A DNA stretch of 64,000 nt from Thermoleophilum album (GTDB lineage: Bacteria; Actinomycetota; Thermoleophilia; Solirubrobacterales; Thermoleophilaceae), in NCBI RefSeq assembly GCF_028867705.1, contig NZ_CP066171.1, positions 186,001-250,000 of the forward strand, given 5' to 3'. Positions 29,360 through 38,880 of this stretch are shown one piece after another. Numbering within the stretch: position 1 is the stretch's first letter; every line of letters begins with the position of its first letter. The notes under the pieces are model-generated. The model was not told the DNA's origin. It saw only the letters and a list, made by a program, of their open reading frames with translations, and ran no database searches. Both the position numbers and the translations under genes were made by a program.

Positions 29360-30433
29360 TCACGCAGCCTCGGCGAGCGCCGCGAGCTCCCGCTTCTCGG
29401 CCAGCTTGCGCAACGCCTCGCGTTCGATCCTCCGCACGCCCTCCGGCGACAGGCCGAGGCGCCTCCCCGTCTCGCGCAGCGGCGTCGGCTCGGCCCCGCC
29501 GATACCGAAGCGCATCTTGATCACCTGCCGCTCGCGTTCGGGCAGCTGTTCGATGGCGCGGCGGACACTCTCGTCGCGGAGGCTGAGTTCGACCTCCTCG
29601 TGGGGCTCGCGCTGGTCGGCGGGGAGGAGGTCACCGAGCTCGGTTTCTCCGTCCTCGCCCACCGGCCGCTCGAGGCTCGTGACGGAGCGGTGAACCTCGC
29701 GCGTCTCGATGATCTGATCGATCGTCAGCCCCGTCTCGCGCGCCAGCTCGAGATCGGTCGGTTCGCGGCCGAGGCGGGCTTGGAGCTCACGCTCGGCACG
29801 GGCGATCTTGCGCTGCCGCTGCCCGATGTGCACGGGCACGCGAATCGTGCGTGCGGCGTTCGCCAAGCCGCGCTGGATCGCCTGGCGGATCCAGAAGGTG
29901 GCGTAGGTAGAGAACTTGTAGCCCCGCCGCCAGTCGAACTTCTCGACCGCTCGGATGAGACCGAGGATGCCTTCCTGGATCAGGTCGAGCAGCGAGAGCT
30001 CCTGGCCCTGGTACTTCTTGGCGATCGAGACGACGAGGCGCAGGTTGGAGTTGATCATCCGCTCTTTCGCCTCGAGGTCGCCCTGCTCGATGCGCTTCGC
30101 GAGCTCGATCTCTTCCTCGGCGGTCAGCAGCGGGTAGCGGCGGATGTCGCGCAAAAACAGCGCCAAGGCGTCGCTCGTGGAGTCGGCGAGCTGGCCGTTC
30201 TCGAACTCCGGGCCGGGCGCGATCTCGCTGCGCCCGCAGTCGTCGGTGGTCTCGAGGCCGAGGGCCGAGAGACGCTCGTGGATGAGCTCGGCCTGTTCCT
30301 CTTCGAGCTCGAGCTCTTCGATTAGCCTGTTGATTTCAGACAGCGGCACGCAGCCCTCTTCCTCACCCTTTTCGACCAGTTCCTGTAGGCGCTGCTCGAC
30401 GACTTCGTCGAGCGTTCCCGACCCGGCTTCCAT
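29360..30433 (-). CDS. Principal-type RNA polymerase sigma factor (RpoD/SigA)
   Basis: 357 residues from ATG 30433. A region-1.1-like N-terminus ([23 protein letters not shown]) is followed by regions 1.2-2.4 ([68 protein letters not shown]), region 3, and region 4.2 ([14 protein letters not shown]). A TACTCT box ends eight bases before this ATG, favouring it over ATG 30469. The full promoter-recognition set indicates the housekeeping factor or a close paralogue. Confidence 0.92.
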   Translation of the reverse strand: MEAGSGTLDEVVEQRLQELVEKGEEEGCVPLSEINRLIEELELEEEQAELIHERLSALGLETTDDCGRSEIAPGPEFENGQLADSTSDALALFLRDIRRYPLLTAEEEIELAKRIEQGDLEAKERMINSNLRLVVSIAKKYQGQELSLLDLIQEGILGLIRAVEKFDWRRGYKFSTYATFWIRQAIQRGLANAARTIRVPVHIGQRQRKIARAERELQARLGREPTDLELARETGLTIDQIIETREVHRSVTSLERPVGEDGETELGDLLPADQREPHEEVELSLRDESVRRAIEQLPERERQVIKMRFGIGGAEPTPLRETGRRLGLSPEGVRRIEREALRKLAEKRELAALAEAA

Positions 30434-30441
30434 CACCCGCG

Positions 30442-30447
30442 AGAGTA
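30442..30447 (-). promoter_or_regulatory. Predicted -10 box (TACTCT) of the sigma factor gene
   Basis: Read on the minus strand, TACTCT ends eight bases before ATG 30433. The same spacing is seen at 20091 and 62058. Confidence 0.4.
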
Positions 30448-30669
30448 CCCGCTCCGCGACCACCCACATCGCTTTTGCCGTGACCGGCTGTCCCTGCCGC
30501 GCTGCGCGATGGCGCTAGCGCAACCGCGGTCGCGTGCAGCCGCACGCGGTTCGGCGAAGCGAACGCGACCGCACCGGGAACAACGCGTAGACGCTGCGGG
30601 CATGGCCTCACACTTGTTTCTTGCCCCGCTGGGCGCGGATCTAACGCGCCGCCCAGCGCGGACATGCGG

Positions 30670-33600
30670 TCAGGCGCGCCGTGCCCGCGTCGAGACGGTG
30701 ATTCGCCACCTGCGGCCCTTGCGATCGACCACGGTCACCGCGATCCGCACGACCGGACGCTTGCGCCGGGCGAGCGCTCGTTGAACCGAGCGCGAGACAC
30801 GCACCTGGGCGATACGCACCAGCACGCTGCGCGCGCTACGCACGAGCCGCACCTGGACCGTACGTCCGCGCAGGCGGACGTACTTGCGGGCGATGCGCTT
30901 GCTCGTACGAGCGATCGGTCGCACCCCGCGACGCGGGGTGAGCGACCGCGGCAGTACCGCCCGCACACGCGCCAGGGCGGCGAGAGCACGTGGCTGACGG
31001 ATGCGCAGCACTACCGTGGCGCGCCCGCGGCGGACGACCACGCTCGCCCGCCCGGACGGCCGGGTCGAGCTCGGGCTCGTGCGGTCGTCCCCGTCGCTGT
31101 CGCCGGAACCAGAAGAACCGCCTGACCCGCCAGCGTTGCGGGGCGCCGTACAGGTCGGTCGATCGAGCGCCTTAGTCACCGACAGCGAGCGGCCGCTGTG
31201 TGCGTCGAGTGTCGCGACTGTCGTGACGTCGTTCGGTACGCAGATCGTGTTCGGCGCCCGCAACAGGCCGTTGGGGCCACCGTCGATCGCCAGCTCGAAG
31301 CTCGCGAGCGGGATGTCGGGCAGGTTGTCGAAGGTGGTCGTCACCCGTCCGCCGGCGAGGCTGACGTCCCCGTACAGGACCGTTCCGAGCAACGGGATCG
31401 CCAGCCGCGGCAGCCCACCTGCGTTCTCGGCCAGCAGCACTGGCGCCTCGAGCGTGATCGGCAGAAGCGGCGTCACGACACGCGCCGTGCCTACACGAGC
31501 GTTCGGCGGACAGGTGCCGCTAGCGATCTGGGACACCGGGCAAGCACGCGACAGCGCGTCCAGGCTCGGCAGGATCGAGCTCGGCAACTGCACCCGCGCG
31601 CGCTTGAGCGCCGCGTTGCCGCTCGGCAGCGTGATTCGAGTGGTCAAGGGAACGCCGACTGTCGAGCTGCCGAAGTTGTCGCGCGCCCCCACCGAACCGG
31701 CGAGCGCCGGAGCGAACGGCAAACGGTCGCAGCCGCTGATAGCTAGCGGCACGCTGCGATTGGCAGTGCGACCGTCACTGGCGGCGATCGTCGCGGCCGC
31801 TTGCAGAGTGCCGCAGCGCGTCGGGTTGCGCAGGAAGCCGCTGCGGTCGAGCCTGATCGCGAGCGAGCGCACCGCGAGCGGAATCCCCTTGAGCGCCGAC
31901 GGCAGCCGGTCGCTCTCGACGACCAGCCCGAAGTCGCTCGTGCGCAGGACGAGCGCGTTCGTGACTACCACGCGCCCGAGGTCGACGGGCCCGACACGGG
32001 CGGGTATCACCACCGCCAACCCGGCGATAGCCCCGCTGCGGGGGGCGCTCGTGAGGTAGACGTCGCCATTGAGCGTCACCGGCGAGGCACCCGGGCCGCT
32101 CGTCGCCGTGACCGAACCGACGCGCGAGCTTGCCGGGCAGGATCCGCTAGCGGCGCTCGCCGGAGAGCAGAGCGAGAGCCCGTCCATGGCCAGGTACCCG
32201 AGGAGGCCGGGCGGCAGCGATACGCGCAGCGAGCCGAGCTCTTGGTTGCGATCGGGTCGCGTGACGGTGAGCGTCATCGCCGGGCTCGCGCCCGCGGAGC
32301 TGTCGCTCAGTGTCAGCGCTAGCGTCGGGTCGAATGGGCGCGGCGAGGGGCACGGCGCGCCGGCACCGTCCCAGCTGATCGTCACCGTGGAGTTGCGCGC
32401 CACCGGCGTCGAGGAGCTCCACGGCGTGAGCTGTGCCTGCGCCTGCGCTGCGCCGCACGCTCGTGGCGTCACCAGCAACGCTTTGCTACCGCCGTTGAAG
32501 GTGAGGCGGAAAGCGGTGAACGGCACCTGGGGGATGTCGTCGAACGTCGTCGTGATCTGCCCGTTCGACTGATCGATCGCGACGTTGCCGACGAGCTTCG
32601 CGAAGAAGCCAGGGCCGCTGATCGAGACGAAAAGCCCCCACGGTCGCGCATCAGTCGGCTGAGCGAAATACACGTCGCCGGTGAGTAGGCCGAGCAGCGG
32701 CGTGTCGAACTCGACGGTGCCGACTCGCGATGCGGACGGACACGCCGGCGCTGAGTTGGAGTCGACCGCGAACTGTGCGTCGCTACAGGCGGCGAGGCCG
32801 TCGGCGGCGGCGGGATTTATCGCGACGCCCGGCGGCAGCGTCACGACCGCTCGCTTCAGCGTCGGGCTGCCCGACGGCAGGGTGATGGCTGCGGTGGCGC
32901 CGGACGGCGTCTCAGCACGGGTCGTCTGCGTCGTGAAGGCGAAGCTCGGGTTGAACGTAAGCGACGAACAACCGGTCGGCGTTATCGGCGCCGAGCGCGT
33001 GGCGGTCGCCGTCGAGTCCCACGATCCAGCCGTCACCGTGAGGTTCGCGGTGTTGCAGCTCGAGGGCATCGTCAAGAACCGCTGGCCGCCCACCATGCCG
33101 TTCAAGGTGAGCGACATGCTGGTGATCGTCACGTCGAAGTTCGAGAAGAAGATCGGGATGTAGGTCGTGCGCGGCAGGTTGTCGATGCGGTTCTCGAGCG
33201 CGAAGTCGAGGTCGGGCCGCACCGCCACGGGCACGGTGAGGAAGATCTTGTTGGCGAGAGGGGGGCGCACGATGACGCCCAACCGCGCCGGCTCGCCGCT
33301 CTGCGGTTGCAAGTTGTAGACGTCGCCGCTCGCGTCGAGGTTCATGCCGAGCGCGTCCACCACTACGTGCACCGTGGTGTCGCCGACGTCACTGCCTGTG
33401 GGGCAGCTGTCGGCGCTGAACTGCGCCGTCGTGCACTTGGTGACGGCGTTCGGATTGCCGACGAGGCCGGGCGGCAGCGTGATCGTGAGCCGCTTGATGT
33501 CGTCCGAGGACGGCGTGTAGGCGAAGTTCATCGACACCGTCAGGTTCGGGCTCGAGTTGGCGGTCGGGTTGTTCGGCGACACTGTCAGCGACGTCACCTG

Positions 33601-33810
33601 GACGGCGCCTTGCGCCAGCGGCGCCGTAACAGCAGAAGTCGCGGCGCCTGCCAAGACCAAGACCGCCACCAGCGTCAGTGACCGGCGGATGCGCCGGAGC
33701 TGACCGAAGGCTTCCGCGCAGGCGGTTGCGCTGTCGACGACGGCACGCAACCGCGACCGCGCCCTTCCGCGACGGCTGCCGATCGCTGTGGGGGTCGCTG
33801 GATACGTCAC
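30670..33810 (-). CDS. Large secreted protein with four tandem ~200-residue repeats
   Basis: 1046 residues from GTG 33810, which has GGAGGG seven bases upstream. A signal-like segment (LTLVAVLVLAGAATSAVTAPLAQGA) ends near residue 70. Four related units follow, each with an LPPG/LPSG turn, a C...CP..S.VG pattern and a GDVY or GDVS strand: ITLPPGLVGN, VTLPPGVAIN, VSLPPGLLGY and VQLPSSILPS. Each unit ends with another cysteine, suggesting disulfides. A Gly/Ser/Asp linker and a very basic C-terminal domain of ~110 residues complete it. It may be a surface or wall-bound structural protein. I do not recognise a named family. Confidence 0.75.
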   Translation of the reverse strand: MTYPATPTAIGSRRGRARSRLRAVVDSATACAEAFGQLRRIRRSLTLVAVLVLAGAATSAVTAPLAQGAVQVTSLTVSPNNPTANSSPNLTVSMNFAYTPSSDDIKRLTITLPPGLVGNPNAVTKCTTAQFSADSCPTGSDVGDTTVHVVVDALGMNLDASGDVYNLQPQSGEPARLGVIVRPPLANKIFLTVPVAVRPDLDFALENRIDNLPRTTYIPIFFSNFDVTITSMSLTLNGMVGGQRFLTMPSSCNTANLTVTAGSWDSTATATRSAPITPTGCSSLTFNPSFAFTTQTTRAETPSGATAAITLPSGSPTLKRAVVTLPPGVAINPAAADGLAACSDAQFAVDSNSAPACPSASRVGTVEFDTPLLGLLTGDVYFAQPTDARPWGLFVSISGPGFFAKLVGNVAIDQSNGQITTTFDDIPQVPFTAFRLTFNGGSKALLVTPRACGAAQAQAQLTPWSSSTPVARNSTVTISWDGAGAPCPSPRPFDPTLALTLSDSSAGASPAMTLTVTRPDRNQELGSLRVSLPPGLLGYLAMDGLSLCSPASAASGSCPASSRVGSVTATSGPGASPVTLNGDVYLTSAPRSGAIAGLAVVIPARVGPVDLGRVVVTNALVLRTSDFGLVVESDRLPSALKGIPLAVRSLAIRLDRSGFLRNPTRCGTLQAAATIAASDGRTANRSVPLAISGCDRLPFAPALAGSVGARDNFGSSTVGVPLTTRITLPSGNAALKRARVQLPSSILPSLDALSRACPVSQIASGTCPPNARVGTARVVTPLLPITLEAPVLLAENAGGLPRLAIPLLGTVLYGDVSLAGGRVTTTFDNLPDIPLASFELAIDGGPNGLLRAPNTICVPNDVTTVATLDAHSGRSLSVTKALDRPTCTAPRNAGGSGGSSGSGDSDGDDRTSPSSTRPSGRASVVVRRGRATVVLRIRQPRALAALARVRAVLPRSLTPRRGVRPIARTSKRIARKYVRLRGRTVQVRLVRSARSVLVRIAQVRVSRSVQRALARRKRPVVRIAVTVVDRKGRRWRITVSTRARRA

Positions 33811-34005
33811 GTCCTGCCCTCCGTGGCCCGGGTTCGCTTGCGGCTCTGTGTGCGCTCGGTGTGTGTGCGCGGCTATTGCCCTCTGCTCACTCGACCGCAC
33901 CCCTGCTCTTGCTCAACTTGTTACCGCAAGCAGCTGCTTGACGCAAGCATTTCCGCTGTCAGCTTGTCATCTAGCGAGTAGGTAGCCGGCGCGCTGCGGC
34001 TCAGC

Positions 34006-34425
34006 TCAGCGGGGGGCGAGCAGCGGACCGGGTCCGGCGAAGCCGAGGAACCAGATCGTGAACCCGGTGACGGCGATAGCCGCCGATGCCACCAACATTC
34101 GCTCGAGCGCACTGCGTCCGTCGCGCAGAGCACGGTAGGCGCGGTCAAGGCGTGCCAGAAGCAACGCCAACAGCACGGCGGTAGCGATCGCCGACGCGAA
34201 CGCCGCGAGCAGCGCCGTGCCCACCGATCCGGTGCCGGCCTGCACGCGCGAGCCGACCCACAGCCCGACGAGCGGCGTCGCAACCCACAACCCCGCACTG
34301 CCGACGGCCATCGCGAGCGCGATAAGGAAAGCCGCGAGGCGAGCGGGCGCGCCCGCCAGACGGTGGCTCCCGTCACCGCCGGAGCGCGGACCGGCGCTCG
34401 AGAGGAAGGGGCGCGACGCTCCCAT
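34006..34425 (-). CDS. Small membrane protein of unknown function
   Basis: 139 residues with three or four hydrophobic segments (LAAFLIALAMAVGSAG; LLAAFASAIATAVLLALL; MLVASAAIAVTGFTIWFLGF). It follows a 45-residue membrane protein by 12 bases and is probably the last gene of a three-gene unit. No family recognised. Confidence 0.55.
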   Translation of the reverse strand: MGASRPFLSSAGPRSGGDGSHRLAGAPARLAAFLIALAMAVGSAGLWVATPLVGLWVGSRVQAGTGSVGTALLAAFASAIATAVLLALLLARLDRAYRALRDGRSALERMLVASAAIAVTGFTIWFLGFAGPGPLLAPR

Positions 34426-34437
34426 GGTGTCAACCGC

Positions 34438-34575
34438 TCACGTCTTCGATCTCCGGATCCTGTCGCGGATCACCAGCACGCCGAGAACGAGCGGAAGGAT
34501 CGCCGCGGGAAGAACGAACGCCAGGCTCTGGACGAGGCTGTGATCGGCGATCGGCGGCATCGTGCCTTGTCTCAT
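34438..34575 (-). CDS. 45-residue single-pass membrane protein
   Basis: The frame starts at ATG 34575, overlapping the upstream TGA as TGATG, and encodes MRQGTMPPIADHSLVQSLAF followed by a hydrophobic helix and a basic end DRIRRSKT. An internal ATG at 34560 would give 40 residues. Its size and one helix suggest an accessory subunit for the 682-residue membrane protein before it. Function unknown. Confidence 0.5.
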   Translation of the reverse strand: MRQGTMPPIADHSLVQSLAFVLPAAILPLVLGVLVIRDRIRRSKT

Positions 34576-36623
34576 CAGCCGCCGGCAGGGGCAGCCGCCG
34601 CGGGCGCCGTTGCCGGGGCCGTGCCCGGTCGGCGCGTGCGCGTCAGCTCGCTCCGTGACAGTCGGACGAGGCCCGCCGCCAGCGCCACGAGCAGCACGCT
34701 CGAGAGTGCGAGCACCGTCAGCCCTGCGACTCCCCACAACCAGCCCGGCACGTCGCGCTTGCGCTCGCGCTGCAAAACGTGCCAATCGGGGACGAAGGGG
34801 CGCGCGAACGTGGCGGTCGCGGGAACTTCCGGCGTCGGAATTGCCCGGTCAGCCGGCATGTAGACGGGCACGGCCGACAGGATCCGTCCCTGGTGGAAGC
34901 GGATCATCGACTTCCACGAGCCGTAGAGCGGTACTGGCCGCTCGCTTCGCCACACGCCCGGCGCCACCTCTACCAGGCGCGTCAGCCGCAGCTTCGTCTT
35001 GCCTTGCCACGACGTGATGTTGAACCAGTTGGGGTCGCGAACCGTCGAAGCGGGCTCTACGCGCACCGTCACGATTCCCCAGCGCTCGGGTGCCGGCTGC
35101 GTCGTAGTGACGCGCGCCAGGACACGCGCACCGTCGGGGGCGGTCGTCGAGCCGAGATAGGCGAACAGAGCGACGACCGCGGCCGCGGCTGCACCGAGGC
35201 GCGCGAGCGCCCGTCCGGAACCGGCGTTGACCGGGTCGAGTCGGATACCGGAAGCGAGGAAGGCGCCGACGATCGCGCCCGCTACGCCACAGATCAGACC
35301 GACGGCGACGATCTCGGGCAGCATCGCGCTAGGCCAGGGCAGCGGCATCCAGACGTGCGACCACGCAAACTCGGCGAGCGTGCCGAGCGTTCCGATCGCG
35401 ACGCCGGCCACTGCCGCAAGCCGGTAGGGGCGCGTCGTGCCTACCACCAGCGCAGCGACCTCCACCAACGCTGCTTCGGCGAGGTAGAGCGGGAAGTGCG
35501 GCAGGGTCTGGCCGAAGACGCCGCCAACAAGTGCGGTCAGCAACGAGCGTGTCAGGAGGTACAAGCCGACCGCCGCCAGCGCTGCTCCGCGGCCGCCGAC
35601 GATGCGTGCGCAGACGAGCGCCCAGCCGGCAGCGATAGCGATCAACGCCGGCTGGAAGAGCTGGCTGAACTGGGGAACGCCGAAGTCGAACTCGCCCTGG
35701 AAGATCGACAGCCCGACGAGCAGCCCGCCCGTCGTCATCACCAGCCGCAGGCGGCGCAACTGCTCGGCGCTCAGACGCACGCCGCCGAATCGCGCCGGTG
35801 GCGGTTCCTCGACCGTGTGTGCGCGCAGCGCGAGCCGGCCCTCGGTGAACAGTACGAGCATCGCGACGAGGCTCATCGCCGCGCCGGCGAGCATCATCAA
35901 GTGCGTCGGACCCCACAGGGTCACGTCCTGGCCGAACAGACGATGCGAGAAGTCGTCCAGCGGGAAGCCGAGCAGGGCGAACGAGCCGCACGCCGCCAGG
36001 AGCAGTCCCCCAAGTGGCGCCCACCAATCTCCGATCACGCGGACAGCGGCGGGGCTGGGGCGGTCGAGCGGCAGGATCATCGAGATCCAGCCAGCGGCGA
36101 AGACGCCCAACAGACCGGCGAGGATGAAGTAGTGCGAGGGGTTCGCGAGCGGTCCGGGGTCACGCCCGTTGTCGATGTGCAGGGAGATGTCCCAGTACAG
36201 GCCGAACGCTGCGGTGAGCAGCGAGATCGTGCTGATCGCGGCCGGCAGCGCGACAAACGGCGGCATACCCGTAACGCGCGCTGCCGATGCAGCGACCTTC
36301 GCCAGCCGTTGCGTCTTGCCGGTGCGGTGGCGCACGCCGAGCACGATCAGCAGGCCTGTAACCAAGAGCCCTGCGGCGGTGGCGATCGCGACCTGGTCGA
36401 GGGCGGCACCGCCAGCCGAGGGCGCCGCTTCCTGCTCGCCGCGCGCCAACGCGGTCGCCGGTAGGAGCGCCGCTGCCCCGATCAGCGCGGCGAAGCTGCG
36501 GGCGAGCAGCGTGCGGCGATAGCGGCGAGCTGTCGCTGCACTGCGATCGCTCGGACGCGTTCCGAAGGTGCGCCGACCGTCGGCTGCGCCGCGCGTTCCG
36601 GCGGTCCTCCTGCTCACGACCAT
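34575..36623 (-). CDS. Large polytopic membrane protein with C-terminal extracytoplasmic domain
   Basis: 682 residues. A signal-like N-terminus, then about 12 hydrophobic helices (residues ~70-500) containing conserved-looking polar signatures WDISLHIDNGRDPGPLANPSHYF, GPTHLMMLAGA and GEFDFGVPQFSQLFQP (parts quoted). Residues ~505-630 form a soluble beta-rich domain whose pattern (LYGSWKSMIRFHQGR...VPVYMPAD) recalls FixH/YtkA-type copper-related domains. One last helix follows. ATG 36623 with AGGGGG upstream. The family is not recognised; several histidines in helices could bind metal. Confidence 0.6.
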   Translation of the reverse strand: MVVSRRTAGTRGAADGRRTFGTRPSDRSAATARRYRRTLLARSFAALIGAAALLPATALARGEQEAAPSAGGAALDQVAIATAAGLLVTGLLIVLGVRHRTGKTQRLAKVAASAARVTGMPPFVALPAAISTISLLTAAFGLYWDISLHIDNGRDPGPLANPSHYFILAGLLGVFAAGWISMILPLDRPSPAAVRVIGDWWAPLGGLLLAACGSFALLGFPLDDFSHRLFGQDVTLWGPTHLMMLAGAAMSLVAMLVLFTEGRLALRAHTVEEPPPARFGGVRLSAEQLRRLRLVMTTGGLLVGLSIFQGEFDFGVPQFSQLFQPALIAIAAGWALVCARIVGGRGAALAAVGLYLLTRSLLTALVGGVFGQTLPHFPLYLAEAALVEVAALVVGTTRPYRLAAVAGVAIGTLGTLAEFAWSHVWMPLPWPSAMLPEIVAVGLICGVAGAIVGAFLASGIRLDPVNAGSGRALARLGAAAAAVVALFAYLGSTTAPDGARVLARVTTTQPAPERWGIVTVRVEPASTVRDPNWFNITSWQGKTKLRLTRLVEVAPGVWRSERPVPLYGSWKSMIRFHQGRILSAVPVYMPADRAIPTPEVPATATFARPFVPDWHVLQRERKRDVPGWLWGVAGLTVLALSSVLLVALAAGLVRLSRSELTRTRRPGTAPATAPAAAAPAGG

Positions 36624-36763
36624 TCTCTACCCCCTGCTCGCTCTTCGTTCGCCCCCGTCAGCGACCGACCAGGCAACCCTGCGGCTCGAGGTCGCACCGG
36701 CTGGACAGGTCGGTCGATCTCTACACATAGCTGTACACCGTCAGCTGGTGCACGTTGCATCGC

Positions 36764-36793
36764 TTGATGTTACATCAGAGCGTGTAGTACGAT
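36764..36793 (+). promoter_or_regulatory. Predicted promoter of the acyl-CoA dehydrogenase gene
   Basis: TTGATG (36764-36769) and TACGAT (36788-36793) are separated by 18 bases. The -10 ends seven bases before ATG 36801. The palindrome at 36766-36776 overlaps the -35 and the spacer, where MerR-type regulators bind. Confidence 0.5.
36766..36776 (+). promoter_or_regulatory. Palindromic operator GATGTTACATC, site 1
   Basis: GATGT and ACATC are exact inverted repeats around a central T. Related copies lie before the SCP2 gene (38265) and before the MerR regulator gene (39709). Confidence 0.55.
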
Positions 36794-36800
36794 CCAGCGC

Positions 36801-38063
36801 ATGGACGCTTCCGCCGCTATCGAACAAGCACTTCCCAAGCAGGCTCCCGACGCTCCCTTCTCGATGGAGCTGTCGGAGGAGCAGAAGGAGATCCGCGACT
36901 GGGTCCACGGTTTCGCCGAGAACGTCATTCGTCCGGCGGCGCACGAGTGGGACGAGCGCGAAGAGACGCCGTGGCCGATCATCCAGGAGGCCGCCAAGAT
37001 CGGCCTCTACGGCTTCGAAGCACTGGCCCAGTTCTACGCCGATCCGACGGGCCTGATGCTGCCGATCGTCAACGAGGAGCTGTTCTGGGGCGACGCCGGC
37101 ATCGCGATGGCGATCATGGGCACGACCCTCGCTGTCGCCGGCATCTACGCCTCGGGCACGCCCGAGCAGATGGCCGAATGGATCCCGCAGTGCTACGGCA
37201 CGCCTGACGATCCGAAGGTCGCTGCCTTCTGCGTGTCCGAGCCCGATGCCGGTTCCGACGTCTCGTCGATGCGCACGCGAGCCCGCTACGACGAGGCCAA
37301 GGACGAGTGGGTGCTCAACGGCCAGAAGGCCTGGGCTACGAACGGCGGCATCGCCAACGTTCACGTCGTCGTCGCCTCGGTCGACCCCGAGCTCGGCGCT
37401 CGCGGGCAAGCCGCCTTCATCATCCCGCCCGGCACCAAGGGGCTCACGCCTGGTCAGAAGCTGAAGAAGCACGGGCTTCGTGCGTCCCACACGGCCGAGG
37501 TGTTCCTCGATGACTGTCGCATCCCCGGGCGTTGCTTGCTCGGCGGCAAGGAGAAGCTCGACGAACGGCTCGCCCGTGCGCGCGAGGGCAAGCGTGCCAA
37601 GCAGCAGGCAGCGATGCGCACCTTCGAGTTGTCTCGTCCCACGGTCGGCGCGCAAGCCGTCGGTATCGCCCGCGCGGCTTACGAGTACGCGCTCGAGTAC
37701 GCCAAGCAGCGCGTGCAGTTCGGCCGCCCGATCATCGAGAACCAGGCGATCGCCTTCATGCTCGCCGACATGAAGATGGAGATCGACTGTGCGCGGCTCC
37801 TCGTCTGGCGAGCCTCGTGGATGGGGCGCACGGGCAAGGAGTTCGAGAACGCCGAGGGCTCGATGTCGAAGCTCAAGGCTGGCGAGGTAGCCGTCTGGGT
37901 CACCGAGCGGGCGATGCAGATCCTCGGCGGCAACGGGTACACGCGCGAGTACCCCGTCGAGCGGATGCACCGCGACGCCAAGGTCTACACGATCTTCGAA
38001 GGGACCTCCGAGATCCAGCGGCTCGTGATCGCGCGCGCGATCTCGGGCAAGTACATCCGCTGA
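36801..38063 (+). CDS. Acyl-CoA dehydrogenase
   Basis: 420 residues. FAD-dependent alpha,beta-dehydrogenation of an acyl-CoA. N-terminal helical domain with [20 protein letters not shown], middle domain [13 protein letters not shown] and the flavin-binding WATNGG, and a C-terminal helical domain with the catalytic glutamate in IFEGTSEIQ (about residue 400) and RQAKVYT-like surroundings. An Arg/Lys-rich insertion ([15 protein letters not shown]) near 255 is unusual. ATG 36801; no Shine-Dalgarno. Chain-length specificity cannot be told. Confidence 0.93.
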   Translation: MDASAAIEQALPKQAPDAPFSMELSEEQKEIRDWVHGFAENVIRPAAHEWDEREETPWPIIQEAAKIGLYGFEALAQFYADPTGLMLPIVNEELFWGDAGIAMAIMGTTLAVAGIYASGTPEQMAEWIPQCYGTPDDPKVAAFCVSEPDAGSDVSSMRTRARYDEAKDEWVLNGQKAWATNGGIANVHVVVASVDPELGARGQAAFIIPPGTKGLTPGQKLKKHGLRASHTAEVFLDDCRIPGRCLLGGKEKLDERLARAREGKRAKQQAAMRTFELSRPTVGAQAVGIARAAYEYALEYAKQRVQFGRPIIENQAIAFMLADMKMEIDCARLLVWRASWMGRTGKEFENAEGSMSKLKAGEVAVWVTERAMQILGGNGYTREYPVERMHRDAKVYTIFEGTSEIQRLVIARAISGKYIR

Positions 38064-38107
38064 CGGTCTCGGTCTAGACCGTTCGCGAAGTGCGAGCGGC
38101 GGAAGCG

Positions 38108-38138
38108 GGTGGGGCGCGTCGCGGCGGCGCGCCCCACC
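38108..38138 (+). terminator. GC hairpin after the acyl-CoA dehydrogenase gene
   Basis: GGTGGGGCGCG (38108-38118) and CGCGCCCCACC (38128-38138) form a perfect 11-bp stem with a 9-base loop, 45 bases after the stop codon. No T-tract. Confidence 0.5.
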
Positions 38139-38264
38139 ACGTCGCGCATCGTGCCGCGCCGCCGGTGCGCATCCGGCGGCGACCGCTCGCTCGAATGTAG
38201 CTCTGCTGCGAACAGCGGCTCTCTAGCGCTGCACCACAGCCTGCTCTTGACGTCGTCACGATTC

Positions 38265-38275
38265 GATGTCACATT
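38265..38275 (+). promoter_or_regulatory. Operator-like GATGTCACATT, site 2
   Basis: Differs from the perfect palindrome at the last base. It lies 55 bases before ATG 38331, just after a TTGACG (38247-38252) that could be a -35. Confidence 0.45.
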
Positions 38276-38330
38276 TGCGCATGTAGCGTCACACGATGTA
38301 TCGGTAGGCCCCGTCCCTGGAGGAAGTGCG

Positions 38331-38810
38331 ATGGAAAACAACAGCGAAGCGACGATGCTCGGCGGGCAGGCGATCGATGCGGCGTCCGTAGATCCGGCCG
38401 AGTTTGCAGCCAACGTTGCGCGCGCCAGCGACGAGGAGCTGGCGCAAGCGATGTCGAGCGAGCTGCGTGGCTTGATCCTCGACGAGATCTTCAAGCGTAT
38501 GCAGCAGCACGTGCGGGCCGACCGCGTGCGCGGCGTGCAAGCGGTGATTCACTGGCGCATCAAGGGTCGCCCGGATGGCGGTGTCGACGAGTACCAAGTC
38601 GTCCTGGAGAACGGCCAGTGCACCGTCGGCCGTGAGCTCGATCGCGACCCGCGGGTGGCGATCGAGCTCGATGGGGTCGATTTCCTGCGCCTAGTCACCG
38701 GCGGTCGCAGCGGCCCCGATCTCTTCATGTCCGGCAAGCTCCAGGTGCGCGGCGACCTTGTGTTCGCCGCCCAGGTCCAGGGGCTTTTCGACATCCCGAA
38801 AGCCGCCTGA
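38331..38810 (+). CDS. SCP2 sterol-carrier-domain protein
   Basis: 159 residues. An N-terminal segment of ~45 residues precedes an SCP2-like fold: IFKRMQQHV, AVIHWRIKG, DEYQVVLENGQCTVG, VAIELDGVDFLRLVTG, GPDLFMSGKLQVRGDLVFAAQ and a final FDIPKA. SCP2 domains bind fatty acyl groups or lipids. ATG 38331 follows GGAGGAAG. It shares an upstream motif with the neighbouring acyl-CoA dehydrogenase, consistent with a lipid-metabolism role. Confidence 0.85.
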   Translation: MENNSEATMLGGQAIDAASVDPAEFAANVARASDEELAQAMSSELRGLILDEIFKRMQQHVRADRVRGVQAVIHWRIKGRPDGGVDEYQVVLENGQCTVGRELDRDPRVAIELDGVDFLRLVTGGRSGPDLFMSGKLQVRGDLVFAAQVQGLFDIPKAA

Positions 38811-38880
38811 GGACTGGCGCCCGCTGTCGGGTTTGTCGTAAGCGCTTTCCGTAGGGGGCAGGAGCGGCGGGCGGCAGCGC

